Shown: in pieces, positions 34,576 to 42,661 of the stretch
Layout: every line of letters begins with the position of its first letter
Position numbering within the stretch: the first letter of the stretch is position 1
DNA from: Corynebacterium sp. NML130628
GTDB taxonomy: Bacteria > Actinomycetota > Actinomycetes > Mycobacteriales > Mycobacteriaceae
Length of the DNA stretch: 64,000 nucleotides
Reading direction: 5' to 3'
Assembly (NCBI RefSeq): GCF_001875665.1
Contig: NZ_MLAL01000015.1
Coordinates: 1 to 64,000 of the forward strand
Notes under the pieces: model-generated
Seen by the model: the letters and a program-made list of their open reading frames with translations, nothing else
Told to the model about the DNA's origin: nothing
The model's database searches: none
Translations under genes and position numbers: made by a program

Positions 34576-35949
34576 ATGGCTACGACATATCGAGTACAGA
34601 ATCCGGCGACGAATGAGATCGTCGCAACGTTTGAGCAGACCACCGACCAAGAGCTGCAGGACACCCTCCAGCGCGCGGACGCTGCATACAAGACATGGAG
34701 TGCCCTCAGCTACGAAGAACGCGCCGCGTACCTGCGCAAAGTCGCCCAGCTTTTCGACGAGCGCCGCGACACCCTCGTGAACATCATCGCCGAAGAGATG
34801 GGTAAAGCCATCAACCAAGGCGACGGGGAAGTCAGCGAATGCGTGGAAATCTGCAACTACTACGCAGACCACGGTGCCGAGTTCGGCGCGGACGAGCCGC
34901 TGCCGCACGACGGCGGGGAGGTTGTGATCCGGAAGGTACCGCTCGGCGTGATCGTCGGGGTGATGCCGTGGAACTTCCCGTACTACCAAGTCGCGCGCTT
35001 CGCGGCGCCGACGCTGATGGCGGGCAACACCATCATCCTGAAGCACGCGTCCATCTGCCCGCGCTCCGCCGAAGCGATCCAGGAAATCTTCGACGATGCC
35101 GGCGTACCCGAAGGCGTCTTCAACCACCGGCGCATCAGCCACGGCCAGATCGAAGACCTGCTCGCGGACCCACGCGTGCAAGGCGTATCGCTTACCGGCT
35201 CCGAGGGAGCAGGCAAGGTTGTTGCGAAGGCGGCCGGCGCCAACCTGAAGAAGGCTCTGCTGGAACTCGGTGGTACTGACGCCTACATCGTCCTGGATAC
35301 TGACGACATTGATCGCGAAGTGCGCACCGCCTTGACAAAGCGCATGAGCAACGTCGGTCAGGCGTGCACCTCCAACAAGCGCATCATCGTCATGGACGAC
35401 ATCTACGACGAGTTCGTTTCCAAGATGGTGGACGCTGTATCGGCTCTTCGCCAGGGCGACCCGCTCACGCCGGAGCGCGGCCACTACTACCCGCTGTCCT
35501 CCCGCGACGCCGCCGAAACGCTGCGTGACCAAGTCGCCGCAGCCGTCGACGCCGGCGCTACCCTCCACTGCGGCGGCGAACTCACCGGGGAAGGCGCCTA
35601 CTTCACCCCGGCCGTCATCACCGACATCCCGGTCGGTTCCGACTCCTACTACGAGGAGTTCTTCGGGCCTGTCGTGGAGATCTACAAGGTGTCCTCCGAT
35701 GAGGAGGCCGTGGAGCTGGCCAACAACTCCCGCTACGGACTCGGTGGCGCTGTGTTCTCCACCGATGAGGAGCGCGCGAAGAAGGTGGCGAACCAGGTTG
35801 TTACTGGCATGATCCACGTCAACATTCCGCAGGCTCGCGGTGCCGGGCTACCGTTTGGTGGGGTGAAGAACTCCGGCTTCGGCCGTGAAATGGGTCCGCT
35901 CGGGATGGACGAGTTTGTGAACAAGCAGCGCTACTTCGTGGCGAAGTAG
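34576..35949 (+). CDS. gabD: NAD(P)-dependent succinate-semialdehyde dehydrogenase
   Basis: 457 aa, the length of the short GabD1-type enzymes. PWNFPYYQVARFAAPTLMAG, LTGSEGAGK, the catalytic-glutamate segment LLELGGTD and the cysteine segment NVGQACTSNKR are present, as is the late PFGGVKNSGFGRE. It oxidises succinate semialdehyde to succinate, feeding the TCA cycle from GABA or the 2-oxoglutarate bypass. TAGCGT lies 6 nt before the ATG, fitting a leaderless mRNA. It stands alone between tRNA-Asn and the sucrose cassette. Substrate preference within the aldehyde dehydrogenase superfamily cannot be proved from sequence. Confidence 0.88.
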   Translation: MATTYRVQNPATNEIVATFEQTTDQELQDTLQRADAAYKTWSALSYEERAAYLRKVAQLFDERRDTLVNIIAEEMGKAINQGDGEVSECVEICNYYADHGAEFGADEPLPHDGGEVVIRKVPLGVIVGVMPWNFPYYQVARFAAPTLMAGNTIILKHASICPRSAEAIQEIFDDAGVPEGVFNHRRISHGQIEDLLADPRVQGVSLTGSEGAGKVVAKAAGANLKKALLELGGTDAYIVLDTDDIDREVRTALTKRMSNVGQACTSNKRIIVMDDIYDEFVSKMVDAVSALRQGDPLTPERGHYYPLSSRDAAETLRDQVAAAVDAGATLHCGGELTGEGAYFTPAVITDIPVGSDSYYEEFFGPVVEIYKVSSDEEAVELANNSRYGLGGAVFSTDEERAKKVANQVVTGMIHVNIPQARGAGLPFGGVKNSGFGREMGPLGMDEFVNKQRYFVAK

Positions 35950-35988
35950 CGCTGTGGTTCGGGGGCTTTCGGGGGTCGGAGCAGTCAC

Positions 35989-36039
35989 CGAAAGCTGACT
36001 CGGGATTTTGTGAACAGAATTGCGTCTGCTGTGGGCGGG
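35989..36039. repeat. 51-bp direct repeat, copy A
   Basis: It matches 40055-40105 at 50 of 51 positions, in the same orientation. Each copy ends 1 nt short of the stop codon of the leftward gene beside it (the GH32 gene here, the Excalibur gene at copy B). The two copies bracket the whole sucrose cassette. It may be the footprint of a recombination that brought the cassette in, or a dispersed 3'-end element. Confidence 0.85.
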
Positions 36040-36040
36040 G

Positions 36041-37468
36041 CTAACTCCGCTTCAGCGGGCGCACCTCGACGTTGACACCGACAGGGCCCGCCACGGACTC
36101 GATCTCCACGGTGCGAGGCCCCTCACCGAGGAAGTCGAGGGAGGAGAGCGTCTCCGTAGCGTCCGCGGTGAACAGCTCGATAGAGCCGCGGTCGAGGTAG
36201 ATGTCCAGGGCGTCGCCCGGGGTCCAGGGCATGGACCGGTAGCCACTTCCGGCGCCGTTGCCTCGCGCGAGCACCAGGTGGATACGCTCGGCGAGGGTGT
36301 CGAACACGATGTGGGCGGAGGGGGCGTCGTCACGAATGAGGTGGAGGACCACTTGCTCGCAGGTGTTTGTCTGCAGCGGCACAGGCTGCTCCAGGTCGGG
36401 GGTGACGCGCAGCCATGCCTCTTCAACTGGGGGAAGGGTTGTTGTTTCGCCTGCTTGGAGGGTGGCGTCGTGCGTCTCGGCGGGGCCGAAGAGCTCAGCG
36501 ATTTCCGGGGCGGGCGTGCAGTGGAGCGTGAGGGCGTCGCTAAGAGAAAGCTCCCGTGGGAGGCTGAGTTGACCGGACCAACCGTCCTCGCGAGAGGCGA
36601 GCGGGTGAGCGAACTCGCCCATCCAGCCGAACGCCAGACGGCGGTTATTGGGGGCGGCGAAAGACTGGGTGGCGTAGAAGTGGTGGCCCCAGTCGAGAAG
36701 CCGGAAGTCGGTTTCGGGCACGAACTGCGCGCCAGGCTCCCACGACCCCACGACGTAGCCAACATTGTGGCCATTGCGCAGGGCATACCCGGAGCGGATT
36801 GGTGTGCGCACCATCGGGCCGTAGATGAGCACCCACTTGCCGTCAAGGAAGAAGAAATCAGGGCACTCGACCATGAAGACGTTCGAGTCCGGGTCGACAA
36901 AGAGGGAGCCGGCCTCGGACCAGTTGTAGAGGTCCTCGGAAGTGTACAGCAGCACGTGGCCGCGACCGTCTACTTCTGCGCCGATGGTCATGTACCAGTG
37001 GCCGTCGTGGGAGAACACCTTCGGATCGCGTGCATCCGCGTTGACTGGCGGGACCACGGCGCCGTGCTTTTCAAAGTGGACGCCGTCGGTAGAGGTGGCC
37101 AACATCTGGGTCTGGAACTTGTCGTCCTTGTCATCGACACCGTTGACCCAACGGTTGCCCGTATAGAACGCATACAGCGTGCCATCGCGGACCACGGCGG
37201 AGCCGGACCAGATGCCGTCGGCGTCGTCAGACCCGGGCTCACCCGGAGCTAACGCGATAGGCTCTTTGCGCCACTCGAGCAGGTCCGCGGAGGAGGCGTG
37301 GCCCCAGTGCATCGGGCCCCACGCCGGGCTGTACGGGTGATGCTGGAAGAAAGCGTGGAACCGGCCGTCGAAAAAGCAGAGGCCATTTGGGTCGTTGATC
37401 CAGCCGCCAGGGGCTGCGACGTGGAACGAGGGGTACCAGCGGTCGTTGGTGTGGCGGAGGGCTTGCAT
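36041..37468 (-). CDS. Sucrose-6-phosphate hydrolase / invertase, GH32
   Basis: 475 aa. The GH32 signature GGWINDPNG near residue 22 contains the nucleophile Asp26; ARDPKVF (stabilising Asp) and MVECPDFF (acid/base Glu) follow in order. A C-terminal beta-sandwich ends the protein. GH32 enzymes split the fructose end from sucrose, sucrose-6-phosphate or fructo-oligosaccharides. No phosphotransferase gene is nearby, and the neighbour is a proton symporter, so free sucrose or a related oligosaccharide is the likely substrate in the cytosol. AAAGG lies 8 nt before the ATG. It is the last gene of the leftward cassette. Functional class is firm, exact sugar inferred. Confidence 0.92.
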   Translation of the reverse strand: MQALRHTNDRWYPSFHVAAPGGWINDPNGLCFFDGRFHAFFQHHPYSPAWGPMHWGHASSADLLEWRKEPIALAPGEPGSDDADGIWSGSAVVRDGTLYAFYTGNRWVNGVDDKDDKFQTQMLATSTDGVHFEKHGAVVPPVNADARDPKVFSHDGHWYMTIGAEVDGRGHVLLYTSEDLYNWSEAGSLFVDPDSNVFMVECPDFFFLDGKWVLIYGPMVRTPIRSGYALRNGHNVGYVVGSWEPGAQFVPETDFRLLDWGHHFYATQSFAAPNNRRLAFGWMGEFAHPLASREDGWSGQLSLPRELSLSDALTLHCTPAPEIAELFGPAETHDATLQAGETTTLPPVEEAWLRVTPDLEQPVPLQTNTCEQVVLHLIRDDAPSAHIVFDTLAERIHLVLARGNGAGSGYRSMPWTPGDALDIYLDRGSIELFTADATETLSSLDFLGEGPRTVEIESVAGPVGVNVEVRPLKRS

Positions 37469-37496
37469 GATGAAACCTTTCTAGAAACGTTGCGGG

Positions 37497-38765
37497 CTAG
37501 CGAGTTGGGATTTCTTCGGGGTTGACCACGGCTTCATCGTCCCGCTTAAGAGCGAAGACCGCAATGAGGCCTGCGACGAAGACCACGCCTGAGATGACGA
37601 AGAACGTTGGCTGGTAGCCAATCTGGTCGCGGAGGGAGCCCAGCGGGGCGGACAAGATCACATTGCCGAGCTGCGAAGACAGCTGGAATGCCACCAGGTA
37701 CAGGGTCGCGGAAAGCGCCTTATTGAAGTGAATAGCGAAGTACTTGAAAATAGCCAGGATGCACAGCGGAACCTCAAACGCGTGCAGCATCTTCGCGATA
37801 CTGATCAACACCGGGCCAGCAAACGCGGCGCACAGGAAAATACGGACGAACATCACGCCGATACCCAACAGTAGCGTATTGCGGGCTCCCACCTTGCGCA
37901 TCAACAGTGGAATCAGACCCATCATGATCGCCTCAAGGAAGACCTGCACCGAGTTCAACGTGCCGTACGCACGCTGGCCGACCTCCGGAGAACTAAACAA
38001 AGACGTGTAGAAATCTGGGAACATCTGCTGGTCAAACACGGAGTAGAACGTCCAGGACAGCAACACAATGACGATGACCTTCCACACGTGGTTGTCCTTG
38101 AGCAGGCCGACCATCTCGGAAACAGGCGGGGTCTTCGCCGTGACCTCCTCAATCGAGGCTTCCTGTGCAGTACCCTTCGGGTGCCAGAACAACTGCGTGC
38201 ACAGCAGCAGGGCACCGAGTGCGGAGCCGATCCAGAAGTTCAACATCGGGTTGATCGTAAAGAAGATGCCAGCGAGCAGCGCGACGATTGCGTACGCGAA
38301 CGAACCCCACATGCGGGCCTGCCCATACTCAAAGCCGGTGCGGTTCGCCATCCTCTCCACGAACGCTTCCAGCAGCCCGGCACCGGCTACGAACCCTGCC
38401 GAGAGCACCACGCCACCTAGGATCGCGCCGACGATGAAGTGGTCCTGAAGCAGCGGCTGGTAAATGAACTGCGTGAATGGCCCAATAAGGGTTGCGCTCG
38501 CGCCGATGAAAATAGTCAGCGGGCGCTTCAGATCCAGCTTGTCCTGAAGCACGCCGTACACCAGCATTAGCACCATCGTGATAGCGCCCTGGATGGCATA
38601 CACGGTACCTACCTGCGCGCCGTTGAGCTGCAGGCCACCGGCCTCAGACGTGAGCCAGATTTGGTAGAAGGACCACCAGATTCCCCACGCTGCGAAGAAC
38701 AAGAAAATCGTGGCGGAACCGAAGCGGTACGCGGGGTTTGAAAACTGCGATCGAAGCATATCCAT
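37497..38765 (-). CDS. Oligosaccharide:H+ symporter (LacY/CscB family)
   Basis: 422 aa from the ATG at 38765, chosen for AAAGGA 9 nt upstream; the frame extends to 38813. Twelve hydrophobic segments and the opening FGSATIFLFFAAWGIWWSFYQIWL-like block are typical of the LacY/RafB/CscB group of the major facilitator superfamily. It would import sucrose or a related oligosaccharide with protons. It is 28 nt upstream of the GH32 hydrolase and behind the LacI regulator, a complete uptake, cleavage and control set. Two inverted-repeat sites lie between it and the regulator gene. Confidence 0.9.
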   Translation of the reverse strand: MDMLRSQFSNPAYRFGSATIFLFFAAWGIWWSFYQIWLTSEAGGLQLNGAQVGTVYAIQGAITMVLMLVYGVLQDKLDLKRPLTIFIGASATLIGPFTQFIYQPLLQDHFIVGAILGGVVLSAGFVAGAGLLEAFVERMANRTGFEYGQARMWGSFAYAIVALLAGIFFTINPMLNFWIGSALGALLLCTQLFWHPKGTAQEASIEEVTAKTPPVSEMVGLLKDNHVWKVIVIVLLSWTFYSVFDQQMFPDFYTSLFSSPEVGQRAYGTLNSVQVFLEAIMMGLIPLLMRKVGARNTLLLGIGVMFVRIFLCAAFAGPVLISIAKMLHAFEVPLCILAIFKYFAIHFNKALSATLYLVAFQLSSQLGNVILSAPLGSLRDQIGYQPTFFVISGVVFVAGLIAVFALKRDDEAVVNPEEIPTR

Positions 38766-38880
38766 CGCCGAATGTCCTTTCGTGTGAGGCCCGGGGGTCG
38801 CCGGGCACGACAATGGCTTCGCAGGGATATGTGCAGGTGCGCGTGGTGTGCTGTTCGTTCTCGGCCCTTGCAGCGACCCT

Positions 38881-38896
38881 GCTTAAACCTTTAAGC
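38881..38896 (-). promoter_or_regulatory. Palindromic operator candidate before the symporter gene
   Basis: GCTTAAACCTTTAAGC is a perfect 16-bp palindrome except for its central CC, about 115 nt upstream of the symporter start. A TACTAT box lies just upstream of it on the minus strand, so a LacI-type repressor bound here would block the promoter. Confidence 0.6.
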
Positions 38897-38945
38897 GCAT
38901 AGTACGTCGGGGGTATGTAAAAGGTGGGGAAGTTACTAAAACGAT

Positions 38946-39977
38946 TTAGCGAGCTTGGGAAACGCTCCCACGCTCAACCACTTTCAGGGGGAGCAATGTG
39001 GGATTCTCAGCCGCAGGCTGCTCACCGGACAGAAGCTCAACCAGCATCCGCGCCGCCCGCGCACCCATTTCCTGGTACGGCAGACGGAACGTCGTCAGCC
39101 CCGGCCTCACCAACGACGCCAAATCCTCATCATCAAACGACAACACCGAAATTGTCGACGCTACCTCGAGGCCCGCATCCTGCATCGCCTGATACACGCC
39201 CAACGCCAAACGATCGTTCGCAGCGAGGACCGCGGTGGGGTAGTTCGCTGGATCGTCATCAAGAATCTCCGACATCCGCGCATACCCCGCCGCCGGCTCC
39301 CATACCGACGCGTGGCCCTCCGCTTGCAGCCGGATTCCGTGGTGAGCCAGGGCTGCGTCGATACCGCGCATACGCTCGCTGATACTGAACGAAGGCGTCT
39401 CGGATTGCGGGAACCGGCCAATCAACGCAATCGAACGATGCCCCCGCGCCACCAAATACTCAATCGCGTCCCTGCCCGCGGAATAATCATCCGGCAAAAT
39501 TGCGGGATGATCACCGGCCTGACCGTTGCAAATAACGAGAGGCAAATTCGTCTTCGGCAGATCCAGCACGCGCGACGCCATCAGCCCGACCACGACGCCA
39601 TCAACGTTCCGCGACTCCAACGTCCGCAACGCCGGAGCAAACCGATCCGCACGGTGGCCAGTCTCCGCCATCATGACCGCGTGGCCAAGCCGCTCGGCCT
39701 CGTCCACGATTCCCGTAATCATGGGGGAGGCGAAACGGGTAGTAGTGACCTCGTCGGAGAGAAAACCGATTGTGTGCGTGCGCCCAGTCTTCAGCGCCCG
39801 CGCCAACGTGTTTGGGCGGTAACCTAGCTCGCGGGCAGCTTCCCGGACCTTCTGCGCCGTCTCCTCCGGGATGCGCGAGCCGGGCTTGCCGTTGAGCGCG
39901 AGGCTCACAGTGGCGGTAGAGACGCCGACATGCTTAGCGATATCCGAGAGCGTGACACGATGCGAACTTCTGGACAT
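38946..39977 (-). CDS. LacI-family transcription regulator of the sucrose cassette
   Basis: 343 aa. The N-terminal helix-turn-helix VTLSDIAKHVGVSTATVSLALNG and hinge ARELGYRPNTLARAL are textbook LacI, followed by a periplasmic-binding-protein-like sugar sensor domain. A TATACT box is 7 nt before the ATG, so the mRNA is probably leaderless. It is encoded ahead of the symporter and GH32 genes on the same strand and most likely represses them, with the imported sugar or its phosphate as inducer. Two candidate operators lie at 38881 and 38956. Confidence 0.93.
   Translation of the reverse strand: MSRSSHRVTLSDIAKHVGVSTATVSLALNGKPGSRIPEETAQKVREAARELGYRPNTLARALKTGRTHTIGFLSDEVTTTRFASPMITGIVDEAERLGHAVMMAETGHRADRFAPALRTLESRNVDGVVVGLMASRVLDLPKTNLPLVICNGQAGDHPAILPDDYSAGRDAIEYLVARGHRSIALIGRFPQSETPSFSISERMRGIDAALAHHGIRLQAEGHASVWEPAAGYARMSEILDDDPANYPTAVLAANDRLALGVYQAMQDAGLEVASTISVLSFDDEDLASLVRPGLTTFRLPYQEMGARAARMLVELLSGEQPAAENPTLLPLKVVERGSVSQAR
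38956..38970 (-). promoter_or_regulatory. Second inverted-repeat site inside the end of the LacI gene
   Basis: TGGGAAACGCTCCCA has perfect 5-bp arms around a central CG-containing core, the general shape of LacI/GalR-family sites. It overlaps the last codons of the regulator gene. It could be an auxiliary operator for the symporter-hydrolase unit. Confidence 0.4.
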
Positions 39978-40054
39978 TTGAGGAAGTATAGCCGGGGTGG
40001 GGTGGTCTTGGTTGGGATGGGCGTGATGAGATGCGGTGGGATGGAAGGTGGCGT

Positions 40055-40105
40055 CGAAAGCTGACTCGGGATTTTGTGAACAGAATTGCGTCTGTTGTGG
40101 GCGGG
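40055..40105. repeat. 51-bp direct repeat, copy B
   Basis: Second copy of the 35989-36039 sequence with a single mismatch, same orientation, 4066 bp away. It ends immediately before the stop codon of the leftward Excalibur gene. Confidence 0.85.
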
Positions 40106-40106
40106 A

Positions 40107-40643
40107 CTATTCGCAGGCGACGCCGTCACCGTCACGGTCGAGCTTTGATCGGTAGCCGGGCTCGTGGCTGTAGATCGGGGTGACGCCGGCGCGGCGAGCT
40201 TCCGCGCAGGACTTGTAGTGGCCATTAGCGGGCAGTTTGCCGCTGCGCGAAGGAGCGGGTGCCTGTTTCGGAGCCGGGGCCGGGGCAGGCTTTGGAGCCG
40301 GCTTCGGTGCCGGTGCGGGTTTCGGCGCTGGTTTTGGAGCAGGAGCTGGCTTCGGGGCAGGCTTCTTCGCTGGAGGTCCAGGGATAATGCCTGGCAGTGG
40401 ATTCGGGATGATGCGCTGCTGGACCGCCCAGAACGTAGCACCAGCGCCGATGCCCAGAACCGCGAGAATGCTTGTGACTGCGATGGCTGCGATGGCGCCG
40501 TCGGAAAGCCCCTCTGAGGGGGTCTCCGGCTTGGAGGCCGTGGTGGTTGCCGGGGCGGGGCTTTCGGGAGCGGCGTGCGCTGGTGCTGCGACACCGAGCG
40601 TGAGCGAGCAGGCGAGGGCTGCTGCAATAGTTGTTTTTCTCAT
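40107..40643 (-). CDS. Secreted or anchored Excalibur protein with Pro/Lys/Ala repeats
   Basis: 178 aa. Signal peptide 1-24 (ending AAPAHAA). A hydrophobic segment at about 51-73 may anchor the protein. Residues about 90-130 are tandem PAPKPA-type repeats, well suited to spanning a cell wall. The C-terminal Excalibur domain (HYKSCAEARRAGVTPIY ... KLDRDGDGVACE) has the DxDxDG calcium loop. The domain closely resembles that of the 33502-34281 protein. The repeat DNA is internally redundant and prone to length change. Likely an envelope protein; function unknown. Confidence 0.85.
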   Translation of the reverse strand: MRKTTIAAALACSLTLGVAAPAHAAPESPAPATTTASKPETPSEGLSDGAIAAIAVTSILAVLGIGAGATFWAVQQRIIPNPLPGIIPGPPAKKPAPKPAPAPKPAPKPAPAPKPAPKPAPAPAPKQAPAPSRSGKLPANGHYKSCAEARRAGVTPIYSHEPGYRSKLDRDGDGVACE

Positions 40644-40742
40644 ATGTAAAGCATGTCATAAACATTGGAAAATCCTGAATTAGTATGTTGCGATAGCGTA
40701 GTTGACAATCCTTAATCCGTCGCCCTGGAGGAATAAAGCCTG

Positions 40743-40925
40743 ATGTTTAGCTTCTTTCAACGCAAGCGCATGCTTCCGTATGAGAATGATGTGCGCACTG
40801 TTTTCCAGGACACCGATGATGGGAAAACACGTCTGGCACGCCTTGCGCTGCTGACGAGTGCCAAGGGCGAAGTGGATCCTCTGGTAATAGAGATTCTCGG
40901 TCCAGCGGAAAACGAGGGCTCATAA
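40743..40925 (+). CDS. Small protein of unknown function, 60 aa
   Basis: 60 aa with a strong ribosome binding site (GGAGG, 11 nt upstream). It starts MFSFFQRKRMLPYENDV and is charged and soluble-looking throughout. No family recognised. It is divergent from the Excalibur gene and followed by the large inverted repeat at 40952-41057. Its position between duplicated elements makes it a candidate passenger of the rearrangement. Confidence 0.5.
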   Translation: MFSFFQRKRMLPYENDVRTVFQDTDDGKTRLARLALLTSAKGEVDPLVIEILGPAENEGS

Positions 40926-40951
40926 CTTACAAGGAGCCCTCGGGTGTTCCG

Positions 40952-41057
40952 GTCGACCTCATTGCGTCGACCAACCCAGGTCAGCGCGATGTGGATGGTT
41001 TGGGGCTATTTTGCTGATTTTGCGCTGACCTGCGTTGGTCAACCGGAGCAGGTCGAC
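40952..41057. repeat. Long inverted repeat with clustered GTCGAC sites
   Basis: ACCAACCCAGGTCAGCGC (40970-40987) pairs with GCGCTGACCTGCGTTGGT (41022-41039) at 17 of 18 positions around a 34-nt loop. Outer arms GTCGACCT (40952-40959) and AGGTCGAC (41050-41057) extend the symmetry. Five GTCGAC palindromes fall between 40952 and 41095. It may form a cruciform or RNA hairpin, or be a miniature mobile element. Confidence 0.75.
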
Positions 41058-41144
41058 GGGAAGATGTCGACGGGAGTAGGTCGACCCGAGCTGGGCGTGT
41101 GCCCGGCCCGAAAGCCCCGAGCCCCGAAACCATTACCTTGAAAC

Positions 41145-41172
41145 GCAAAAAACCGAGGCAATCGCCTCGGGT
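41145..41172 (-). terminator. Terminator behind tRNA-Asn (second copy)
   Basis: On the minus strand CCGAGGC (41064-type stem, at 41053-41059 plus 100 in line numbering, i.e. 41153-41159) pairs with GCCTCGG (41164-41170) and is followed by a run of six T. It directly follows the leftward tRNA-Asn, so it is a clear intrinsic terminator for it. Confidence 0.8.
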
Positions 41173-41180
41173 TGTAGTTG

Positions 41181-41253
41181 CTCCTCCAACTGGGCTCGAA
41201 CCAGTGACCCTTCGATTAACAGTCGAATGCTCTGCCAACTGAGCTATGGAGGA
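41181..41253 (-). tRNA. tRNA-Asn (GTT), copy 2
   Basis: Identical over all 73 nt to the tRNA at 34368-34440, same strand. The flanks differ beyond 4 nt on the 5' side. Two identical tRNA-Asn genes 6.8 kb apart in the same orientation offer homology for recombination that would delete or duplicate the gabD-sucrose segment. Confidence 0.97.
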
Positions 41254-41369
41254 ATATGTGCTTTAAAGCAACGAGCAATACTTTAACCCGGATATTGGAA
41301 TTTGAAAAATCGCCAGTTCAGGGCATGTTTCGTGGACATGGAAGGTGGGTGGTATGTAGGGTGGTCGCT

Positions 41370-41987
41370 ATGAAACACTCACTGCTTGCACTCACTGTAG
41401 CTTCGGCTGTGTCCGTGACGGCCGCCCAGGCACCTGTCGCGTGGGCGGAGGAGACACATCAGGCGGCACCGGACAAGTCGAACAGCTCCGGCAGCTCAGA
41501 CGGCGAGGAGCTGAGCCCGGCCGCGATTGCGGGCATCACGCTCGGTGTGCTGGCCGCGGTTGGTGCGGGGGCTGCGTTCGCGGCGTCCCAGGGTCTGATC
41601 CCGAATGTGGATCCGGCGATGTTTGTTGGGTTGACTGGGTTGTCGTCGACGGTGCCGGGGTTGGCGGCGTTGGGGTCCGGAGGGGCGTCGAAAAATAGGT
41701 GCTCGCCGCAGGCCTTTGACGCGGCGATGCCCGGCTGGCCAGGCGTGACTGGGACGGGCGTGCTGTACTGCGAGGGCCGGTGGGCTGTGGCGGGGCAGAA
41801 ACAGTCGGATTGGATTGTGCCGTTTGAGCGCAAGGGGGACCGTTGGGTGGCGCTGAAGCCGGACGGGACGACGCAGCGCGGGATGATAACGGCCTGCTAC
41901 AACGGCAACGCTCTGCGGGGTCGCGGTGCGCCACAGTCGTTCCTGGACAAAATTACGATTTGTGCCCCCGATGAAATTGGGCGTTAG
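41370..41987 (+). CDS. Secreted or membrane-anchored protein of unknown function
   Basis: 205 aa from the ATG at 41370, chosen because it begins a clear signal peptide (MKHSLLALTVASAVSVTAAQA, cleavage near AWAEE); the frame extends upstream to 41256. A hydrophobic stretch at about 50-75 could be an anchor. A compact C-terminal part with two cysteine pairs follows (NRCSPQAF, LYCEGRW, ITACYNG, KITICAP). The layout of signal, helix and small exported domain resembles the neighbouring 40107-40643 protein, but no Excalibur motif is present. An envelope role is inferred. Confidence 0.7.
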   Translation: MKHSLLALTVASAVSVTAAQAPVAWAEETHQAAPDKSNSSGSSDGEELSPAAIAGITLGVLAAVGAGAAFAASQGLIPNVDPAMFVGLTGLSSTVPGLAALGSGGASKNRCSPQAFDAAMPGWPGVTGTGVLYCEGRWAVAGQKQSDWIVPFERKGDRWVALKPDGTTQRGMITACYNGNALRGRGAPQSFLDKITICAPDEIGR

Positions 41988-42009
41988 GGTCTCGCTGTAG
42001 TCTTGGAGC

Positions 42010-42648
42010 GTGGAAAAAAGAGGAATTCGAGTAGGGGCGCTGGTGCTTACTGCGCTGGTAGTGGCGCTGATCACCGCGTTTGCGGTGTTGAAGTTTGTGG
42101 TTCCGAACGGCTTGCAGATTGGCCGGGAGGAGATCAGTGAGGCGTCGATAGGGGCGTCGTTTAGGCAGGTGGGGGAGCTCTCCGTTGAAGAGTATGCGTA
42201 CTCGAACGTGGGCAACTACGACAACAAGGGGCTTGAGCTTGCGGGCGTGAAGGTGCCGCTGACCGGGCGCAACTTCCTGCTGAGCTACAGCGGGACCGTC
42301 AAGGCGGGTATTGCGGACGTTGAGGCGATTGGCGTCAACATTGACGACGCCGCCCAGACCATCACGGTGCGTGTCCCGGAGGTGAGCGTGACCTCCTCCG
42401 AGATCGACGACACGAGCGTGCAGGTGTATAAGCAGTCAATGAACCCGCTCAACCAGGTCAAGGTGGAGGACGTCACTGGTTTCCTCGCCGAGGAGAAGAC
42501 GCGTGCAGCGGACCGCGCGGTCAAGGAGGGGCTGCTCGAGCGTGCGCATACGCGCGTGGATGAACTCATGACGTCGCACGCGGAGGCGCTTAAGCAGGGC
42601 ACTGCGATGCAGGACTACGAAGTGCGCGTCGAGTGGGTGCGCGACTAG
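42010..42648 (+). CDS. DUF4230 membrane-anchored protein
   Basis: 212 aa with a GTG start 6 nt behind a TAGTCT box (leaderless). One N-terminal membrane helix (about 8-30) and an extracellular-facing domain with SYSGTVKAGIADVEAIGVNID and VTVRVPEVSVTSSEIDD, typical of DUF4230. A charged helical tail follows (RAADRAVKEGLLERAHTRVDEL). The family is widespread and of unknown function, perhaps envelope-associated. It precedes, without overlap, a serine hydrolase gene whose promoter box overlaps this gene's stop. Confidence 0.8.
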   Translation: MEKRGIRVGALVLTALVVALITAFAVLKFVVPNGLQIGREEISEASIGASFRQVGELSVEEYAYSNVGNYDNKGLELAGVKVPLTGRNFLLSYSGTVKAGIADVEAIGVNIDDAAQTITVRVPEVSVTSSEIDDTSVQVYKQSMNPLNQVKVEDVTGFLAEEKTRAADRAVKEGLLERAHTRVDELMTSHAEALKQGTAMQDYEVRVEWVRD

Positions 42649-42661
42649 CTATCATGTGGGC

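Noticed and set aside
34360-35817. 485-codon frame antisense to gabD, running through tRNA-Asn
   Set aside because: It crosses a tRNA gene and a clear dehydrogenase; the translation is valine/glycine-rich without domains.
36020-37252. 410-codon frame antisense to the GH32 gene
   Set aside because: Shadow of the GH32 codon bias; no start site support and no motif.
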